Assembly: GCA_949752745.1 (NCBI GenBank)
Contig: OX457034.1
Location: forward strand, 4,105,646-4,169,645
Reading direction: 5' to 3'
DNA: 64,000 nt
From: Protula sp. h YS-2021
Lineage: Eukaryota; Annelida; Polychaeta; Sabellida; Serpulidae
Position numbers and translations under genes: made by a program. This document shows positions 56,900-64,000 of the stretch, piece after piece. The notes below the pieces were generated by a model that was not told the origin of the DNA, searched no databases, and saw only the letters and a program-made list of their open reading frames with translations. The first letter of the stretch is position 1, and the number at the start of each line of letters is the position of its first letter.

Positions 56900-58609
56900 C
56901 TGAAGTCGAAAACATTTTAACTGTGTTTTGTATGCATCGCATGCAAAAAAACTCCTGTTCTTTAAACATTTTCTATTAAACTCTATCAAAGTACACTTAA
57001 AGACCCATGCTTTTGGTGACTCTTTTATTACATAAGCTAAGATATGATTTTATTTAGCAACCATTTTAATTAATACAAGCTATTGGGGACACGAAAACTA
57101 AGCCCAAAAAATCTGAAAATATAAATCACTTCATCATTACAAATTAACTTTGAGATATTTAGTTCAAATTGCATTATTAATTTAAAGAGGACAGACTGCT
57201 CTCTATAGACAAGTTTTTGGCGATAACTGCGATAACTTGCATATTGCTAGTCATGCGTGTTCATATCTATCTGAAACTCAAGGCAAAGACCTCCTTTTGT
57301 AGTAAGCGATATCAATTGATCCCTCCCCTTTTCAACTAATCTTGAACTCTGTGCGAACCGTTTCTTGCCCTTAAATTTCCCGTCCCAAAATGTTTTTATT
57401 TTTTATTTTTTACAGAAAGATTAATCAAAAAAAATAATTACCTGCAAATCCGACAACTGGAATACAGAACCACAGCAATTTAGGCAGAGAAAAATTGGCT
57501 ATGTACGTGAAAACAACTGCCAAGACAGTAGTTACTAAATGAAAGCCAAGCAGTGACCTTGGCACAATCTTAAGCAATAAAAATATACCAAAAACTCGAC
57601 CTGTTAGCATTCCCAACCAAAAAGAAGATGCCAGGTAGGAAGCATGGTTGGAATTCCAACCTAAATGCTTAACTACAAATGGTGAGACCCATGACATAAT
57701 GACGACATAACTAGTTGCAAATGATATCACACATATGCAGATAATTAGCACAAATTTTGAATGTTGTAATTGACTACTCTTCCTGGCAGTTTGCGAATCG
57801 TGCCTTTTTAACGATAACTTCGAACAGATGAAAATAAGTCCAAAAATTAGCGACATAGTCAAGAACAGAGCACCATTAATCACGTAGCTATAACGGACCA
57901 TGCCTATTTCTGAATATACAAAATCAGTTGAAATATCAGTTGAATTATTGCTGTCAGTCCCGTTAAAACTAAAGTTATTCCTTTTTCCTAGAAACGCCAC
58001 AGTAAAGTTGTCATCTTTTGGTAATTCCACTAAGAAAGGCGAGACGATCAGTGGTCCGATAACAGCTCCTAAAGGATTTGACGCGAGTAATATTTGGTAA
58101 ATGACAGCCTGTAAATTTTTTGCCGACCATAATTTTAATATGGTTGAATGTGAAATAGCGTTGTTGTAACCAGTGGCTAGTGTCTGTGTGAATTTTGCTG
58201 CAAAGAAGATGTACACGTTTGGAGCCCAGGCAGATGCAATTGTAAACACGCAAGAAACAACATTTCCTACGCAGAACTGGATTTCTTCGTTGAAACAGGG
58301 ATATACTATCCCGCACAGTAAACATCCAATCAGGAAACCAGAGTATTCGAATGTAAATGCAAAAGACATAGTTATGACGTCACTTTTGAGAAGATATCCC
58401 ATATGCAATAATGTTGGTCCAAGCATATTGCTTGCCATCGCTTCCACACTAAATGAGAGCATTATGCAAATTGTTAGTACCTTGAAATGTGTTCCATTTC
58501 TTTCTAATCTTTTCTTTAAATTGCCGTCGATACTACTTTTCGATTTTATACCAGTGTTATTTTCCTTATTTTTATTAATGTTATTAACACTCAAATGAAG
58601 AGAATCCAT
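56604..58609 (-). CDS. MFSD4/NaGLT1-like major facilitator transporter; exons 57442-58609 and 56604-56899
   Basis: A 12-helix secondary transporter of the plasma or organelle membrane, of the MFSD4A/MFSD4B (sodium-dependent glucose transporter 1-like) family; substrate not shown by the sequence. Exon 1 (1168 nt) starts MDSL and ends at GTC-GGA-TTT-GCA-G before GTAATT; exon 2 (296 nt) follows acceptor TTCGACTTCAG, joining in phase 1. Total 487 residues, close to the family's ~515. Visible landmarks: an N-terminal Asn/Lys-rich cytosolic segment, NMLGPTLLHMGYLL in helix 1, SFAFTFEYSGFLIGCLLCGI in helix 2, NEEIQFCVG after it, the QILLASNPLGAVIGPLIVSP helix 5 region, a glycosylatable extracellular loop (NFTV, NFSF, NNSTD), and helices 7-11 with SFWLGMLTGR. 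Exon 2 gives the last helices. An upstream in-frame ATG (58648) would add 13 residues; the paralogue at 30420 supports MDSL. The frame is fully open. Confidence 0.85.
57442..58609 (-). CDS. Transporter exon 1
   Basis: A single open frame of 389 codons covering helices 1-10 or so; the donor is GCAG-GTAATT at 57442/57441. The large loop at about residues 205-240 carries several N-glycosylation sequons. Confidence 0.88.
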
Positions 58610-59150
58610 CTTGTACTTTAATTTTAATTTTTTCTCAGTGGTTTTCACGTGACTGCGGAAGGCTAATTCTTTGTGTTATAAATATCTCGTAAAATATCTT
58701 AGCTGTTTTTTCATCAAGTAAAATTTTCTCTCGTTGGTTCCGAACTTTACCATCTCTTGCAAACGTTTCTGTGGAAATGTGGTGAAATTTGATTTACAAA
58801 TTTATACAGTTGAAGCTCGTTAATCAGTTTGGGGGCCAGTAAATTGGAAATGCGAATTCTCCCTTAAGGAAGTTACTTCCGGTCTAGTGTCACTTCAGGT
58901 TGTGCCTATTAGCATTTCATCTAGGTACATATCATTCAGCGTAACGTTTTCCGAGCACGTAACATTATTCAGACACGTAACGTTATCCAGCGTCATTGGT
59001 AGCAGGTGTGTCATCCATGCGGGAGCTATGTAGCTCATCGGACGAGGTACTCTGAAAACACTTTGCATTTGTTGAGCCTTTTACTTGTTCACATTACCTT
59101 CTGTTATTGGTATTGCTGGTTGAAGGTTTTGGCTATTTACACTTTTACCG
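58610..59150. other. Upstream flank of the transporter
   Basis: Probable promoter and 5'UTR; no clear TATA box. At 58937-58995 CACGTAACGTTATTCAG-like words repeat (ACGTAACATTATTCAG, ACGTAACGTTATCCAG). Confidence 0.45.
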
Positions 59151-59660
59151 GTTTTCTATGTTTTGGTTTTCACTTGATTCATAATGATATAGAAATACGT
59201 AGTTTGAAGCATGGGATAGCATATCAAGTGTCTTTTTATGCTTTCAACAGTAACTATCATTAAAATGCTGTAATTTAAGTTTCTTTAGCTAAAGCTTTCT
59301 TCATATTGGGTGTGGGAAAATGCCGTTTGAAGCATAGTATAGTGTATTAAGTAAATTTTCTATTGGTGACTGTTTTAACCATTGCAAATAAAATGGTTTC
59401 ATTTGATTGGTGTAATTTTTTTGCTATAATTTTGTTCATTGAGTGTAGAAACATGCGGTTTGAAGCATACGACAGCGTATCTGTAGTATTTTCTTATGGT
59501 AAGCGTGGTAATTAAATGCTTTAATTTGATTGGTTGAATATGACTTCACCAAGATGTCTGTGACATTTATCTTACGCATTGATTTGATTGGTTGTAAAGG
59601 CTAGGATGTAGAAATGCTTTAATTAGTTGAAATGTTGGACTATAAAAGGAGCGTCACCTG
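59151..59660. repeat. Degenerate ~130-bp tandem repeat
   Basis: Three diverged units each contain GAAA..GTTTGAAGCATA..ATAG..GTAT and a TTTGATTGGTTG-like segment (about 59190, 59318, 59450). Confidence 0.6.
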
Positions 59661-62600
59661 AACACATCTTTATGATTTTGCATACTGAGGCAAAAATATC
59701 GTTCCTCTCAACCTGTGTCATCAAGGAAAAGAAATATTTAACATAAGTTTCAACGCACATTTCCTGATCCTGTTTAATACCGTGTTTAATAATCCGCGTG
59801 AAAACCAGAAAACTACAATATGAGCTCGTCAAATGAGTCCAGGTACATGGCATGCTCCTACCTTCCTCTGGATTTAAAACCGAAGACACCTGAACATATG
59901 TGTGTACGTACGGGTATCTTACCCAATGCACTGCAATACGTCTGTGTACATGTGTAGCAGCTCTCAAGTTGTCACTAACAGAGTGGAAAGATTGGCAACA
60001 AGCAAAGTCAAACAACGTGTCGGAAAAGAGAGCGGAAATACTGACAACAAGCAAAGTCAAACAACAAAAAAGACCTTTTGCCCATTTTGTTGGTAGGGAA
60101 TGGACCGAGACGTTGCAAAATACTCCCAAACTAAGCTACACCAGAGGAAATGAAAAGTCTGTGTTAGATTTGTTCTCAACATTTTGAATGGTAATATACC
60201 ACTCAAAGACCAGCAGTCTGAGAAATTGTACAGATATATAGACACACTCACATTGAGAAAGTTAGCCAGCAATGATAAATAGCAGATTGATCAGTGTTCC
60301 ATGGTTGGTTTTGCTCGGATACAAGGGTGTTGTGTATTCCTCCCAACCAGAGACGTTGATGGATCGTTTGTTGTTCTTTTAAAAGGTGTTTATTTGCATA
60401 TTGGGTGCTGAAGAATTAATGTCGTCTACATCGAGTTCGTATTTGTAAGGTGTGCAGTTCCTCACCCTTTGAAGGTTATATTGTGCTTGCTGCAGGTGTG
60501 CTAATACCGACCATGGCAAACCCTTATTATCTTGATTCTGTAAAATGGTTATAGTGCACTTTCCCCCAGTGGCTTAGGTAGTGGCATGTAGTTATTGGCT
60601 CAGACAGTGTCATATACAGCGGCACGTACTTCTTTCTTACAGATACTATTATACAAGATGTTTTAATTCTTTGAGGGACCATAGAATGCTGGTGCCTTTG
60701 GTAACGAATTTCAGCTATATCACAACGCACCTTATACGTTGTCCTATGCTTCAAATAGCATGTTTCTACACAAACTCATCAAATTCATCCACCAAATACG
60801 CATACATGGTTTATCTTTCTACGTCGTTTTTCATTGTATACTTAAGTTCAATCTTAAGTGGCACTTAATTAGTTATCATTAATGAAATAATGAAATATAA
60901 AACGAAAAAATATGATACCCTCTGATTCTATTATAGGAACCGAGCATGGTGCTTGGTGCTTTGAAATACTGGATACGCATGGAAGGCCTGTGGGCAAAGG
61001 GCGTAGCGATGGGCTCTTTTTCCTTCTGCAAGTGTCTAAATCCTATACAAAGCACATCAACCGCATTGTCTATCGCTATTGGCACAAACCGCGTAATCAC
61101 GCCTTTGATAGCTAAATAGAGTAGAAATAAATTTCTTTTGCCTCTCAGATATATTTCTGAGAGGCAGAGTGACACCGCCTCTGTTTTACATGGCGAGATT
61201 CATTACGCAAAACAAAAAGTTTCGTCACAAAGCCTTTGTCAACGTCCCATGATGTTCGGTGACTGTGACTTAGAGCACCCAAAATTTATTTATTATTTCT
61301 TTATACAAGAGCGCATTGCCTTTGGGATGCTTGTTACATCCACTGCCATTGAAAGCGATGTTATATACTCCTTTCATAACAGTTGCTAATCTATCATTTA
61401 CCCTGTTCAATGGGTAAATAAAACATACTGGACAATGCGCAGTGAAACGTTTTTCTTATACTGAGCTCCATACCTTATTCAGATAGTAATCATTTGAGAA
61501 CTTAGACTCAACGTTGTAGACAGCATGTCTTAAAAAGACGTGATGCATGGACCCGTAAATGCCACATCTAAAGGCGTAGACGTCTTTTAGCATAGGGATT
61601 TATTTGCCTTTTCCTGCTCTGTTAAACTTTTTTAAATGATTTATTCAAGAAAATTATTGTGAAAATTTTATTATGCTTAAAAATTTAGACAAGAAAGCGA
61701 AAAATACTCACGTCTAGTGTTCGGACTAACTATAAATATATAGTACATATTGTTTAGACTGAACTATTTTGTTTTGATTATCCTATAAATCGGTTTAACT
61801 ATGTTCGGAATAACGAGCTCCTGCTGTATATAAAAGCTTTAAGCCAGAAATATAATTTCAGTACTCTTCCAAGCGTAAAGAAAGTACGACTGGGTGAATG
61901 ATTTCATTGCAACAAGAAACATTTCTATCTATGCCGGCGCAAAATTAACATTTTCAAAGCTCGAAGAAGGCAGAAAAAGGTTATTTTAATTTATCCATTG
62001 CCGGGCCATAAAGCAAAGCACGTAAACTCCAACTGTAAAAAATTAATTCACATGTGCTGTCAAGATATAGCTGCTAACTTTTTCATATTAAACAAATGAA
62101 CTTTATAAAAAAAATCTCTTATAATAACGCATGACTGCTTTCGACCTGTAATAACATATACATTTCTTGTTTCGTGAATGAATTGGGTGTCACATTGTAT
62201 CAATATTCATATTACAATGTCTGGATAAGTGATGCTTGTGTGAATGTCTTTCTTTCTAACTCTTCTTTTACTATTTTCTCGTTCTTACTTCTTTTTTATC
62301 ACTCGTTTCTTTAGCAAGTGCGTCTTAATATACTCATCTTAGTTGGTGAAGGAACGTTAAATATCAAACAAACAAACAAAATGAATGGCTGTAAGTAACC
62401 CATTTTTATGGTTTCTTGAAACAAGGTGAAGCTTTCCACTTGCGACACTGCAAACATGTAATTGTAAAATAGGTCACTTACAATCATTCCCACAGCAACC
62501 TTAACTGAACGTTTGAAAAGCCTTAATTGAAGTGTATTCAACATTTTGACAATCACTTATCCATGAAACAAGGTAGTTGTTACGCCCTTTTGACTTTCGC

Positions 62601-63229
62601 CTTAAGTGCCAATATATGACTTGCTGCGTTGTTCTCATGAAACAACCTTACAATATAACTTTTTATTAGGGGTTTTTCCTTAATCTCTACTTGACATGCA
62701 TTGACACACTGTAACCCACTAAGGGTTGGTTGTGTCGTTAAACTAAATCCTACAGCTAACTAACTAACTTATTCTCGACTTTTGTCGAGTGCGACTAACA
62801 CTTTCAATATACGCGGTCGAAGGTAAAGGATCATACAGATTGAATAATATGTAATAATCGCTAAATGCTTTCAGATATTTTATAAAAGAATTTTTTCTGA
62901 AGATTTGCGCATTTTTGTTTTAAGAAAAACGATCATCTTCATTGCCTCCACTGCAATCGATTTTCTGTGTCCAGCCAGCCCTGGGAGAGGGGGAACTTGG
63001 TTGCCTATTTCGGTAAAAGGGAACCCCAAACATTTTTGCATAGGCACTTCTTGACATTAATCTTGGTTCTATGACTCAAGTGAGGTGTGTTGTTACGCAA
63101 GTTCTAAGAAATAGACAATTCAGTGTAAAAAGTTTTAAAAAAATAAAATTGACGTTTAAGATATGAAATTTACGCACAAGGTACATGAAGTGTGCAATTT
63201 TCCCGCCCTCCACTGCTCAATCTGAAAAA
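59661..63229. other. Long stretch with no recognised gene
   Basis: It includes open frames at 59623-60129 (-, 168 codons), 60912-61115 (+) and 60879-61175 (-), none with a family I know or a clear splice context. A small inverted repeat CCTCTCAGATATATTTCTGAG (about 61140-61163) and a duplicated CAACAAGCAAAGTCAAACAA (59994 and 60046) are the only structures seen. Confidence 0.45.
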
Positions 63230-63650
63230 ATTTCTTCGCTGTGTAAGCGCCTCGATTCGTTTAACATACATCAGCATAGAAAGTTGATGGGGACAATTTT
63301 AGCCCAACCGACTTAAGTCGGTGGGCTATTCCCATCATTTGTGGACTGTCCGTTGTCCCTTGCGTGTGTGCAAACAAGTTTTCAAAGTGCTGCTCCTCTT
63401 ACATTTTTGATCCAATTGTTTTGAAAATTGGTAGGCATGTTTCCTAGATAATCCTCCACCTGAATTTTTATGGCGACAGTCTATCATCTTGGCCAAAAAC
63501 GGTCAAATTTAAGTAAACAAAAATAATGCTCTTCCTTCAAATCGGGTTCAAGTGCTTTCAAGCTTGACAGAAATGCTCCCTCAAATGTGCTCTGCTAGGC
63601 TTGTATCTTATTTCCGATTCTACAAAACTGCCGATGCATAAACGACGTCG
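63230..63650. repeat. Dispersed repeat with AGCCCA hairpin head, second copy
   Basis: Hairpin AGCCCAACCGACTT/AAGTCGGTGGGCT (63300-63329) followed by ATTCCCATCATTTGTGGAC and TTTTGAAAATTGGTAGGCATG. It parallels 32690-33430; the stem sequence differs while the flanks are kept. Confidence 0.7.
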
Positions 63651-64000
63651 TTAATCTCTAAATTGCATCGGCAGCGTTGGCAGCGGATTTGAAACATCGT
63701 TTATACGTTGGATATACGGCGGAATATATACGCATTTTTAGAAACATCGTATATGCATAGAAAATGCGTCGGAAAAAAGATGCCGATATTGCCAACGCGT
63801 ATTATACGTATTTTTTTTAAACGTCTATAAAACGCATATTTTCCTATGTATAAACGACGTCGGAAATACATCTGAAAAAAGATGCCGATATTGCAATCGT
63901 ATATTATACGTATTATTTCATACGTCTATAAAACGCATATTTTCCTATGTATAAACGACGTCTGAAATACATCGGAAAAAAGATGCCGATATTGCCAACG
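63651..64000. repeat. ~102-bp tandem repeat running off the right edge
   Basis: Three units with GAAAAAAGATGCCGATATTG, CGTATTATACGTATT, TAAAACGCATATTTTCC and TATGTATAAACGACGTC; GATGCC starts at 63779, 63881 and 63982. Confidence 0.9.

Noticed and set aside
59623..60129. 168-codon minus-strand frame
   Set aside because: No recognised domain, no promoter or splice context, biased residues typical of chance frames in AT-rich DNA, and an internal duplicated segment on the other strand.
60879..61175. Frames at 60879-61175 (-) and 60912-61115 (+)
   Set aside because: Overlapping opposite frames with no known family; could be chance. Kept only as unassigned.

Overview
The window is nuclear DNA of an animal, most likely a marine invertebrate of the lophotrochozoan (mollusc-like) type. 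The evidence is split genes with GT-AG introns, long AT-rich intergenic DNA, an envelope-bearing Ty3/Gypsy retroelement, pogo-type and TTAA-type MITEs, hairpin-ended Helitron-like repeats with internal minisatellites, and very many tandem arrays. The clade is inferred from repeat style and was not tested. No bacterial operon, rRNA or convincing tRNA was seen.

Only two host genes look functional. TRAPPC1 (+, 789-14826) has four coding exons and 145 codons, in a 14 kb gene whose introns are almost entirely tandem repeats. Two arrays or duplications are built from its own exon ends: a 42-bp duplication carrying the exon 2 acceptor, and about 38 copies of a 44-bp unit made from the end of exon 3 plus its splice donor. 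The second gene is a two-exon major facilitator of the MFSD4/NaGLT1 type (-, 56604-58609, 487 aa).

From about 18.1 to 30.4 kb lies a broken paralogue of that transporter on the same strand. Its exon 1 is split by a 4.9 kb insertion (22122-27017, possible 8-bp target duplication) and by a 2.3 kb long-terminal-inverted-repeat element (27901-30204, ATAT target duplication). Its intron holds two pogo-like MITEs next to (TA)n tracts. The 2.3 kb element is the best candidate for something undescribed: each inverted repeat carries an inward promoter-like block (CRE, E-box, TATA) and a short ATG exon ending in a splice donor, and the core holds acidic ORF remnants.

From 34517 to 48543 is one Ty3/Gypsy retroelement on the minus strand, with two 715-bp LTRs, gag, pol, a chromodomain, and an errantivirus-like env with a basic cleavage site. 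Its reading frames carry frameshifts and a stop. A 615-bp TTAA-type MITE sits in its 5' LTR. The insertion lies in a minisatellite of the same family found in TRAPPC1 intron 3.

The rest is dispersed and tandem repeats: two palindromes at 49.3 and 50.3 kb around a small broken ORF, a Helitron-like repeat block with nuclear-receptor-type motifs at 52-55 kb (with a 1.2 kb tandem duplication), degenerate repeats at 59 kb, and a 102-bp array running off the right edge. Large stretches (30.5-31.5, 50.4-51.7, 59.7-63.2 kb) show nothing recognisable.
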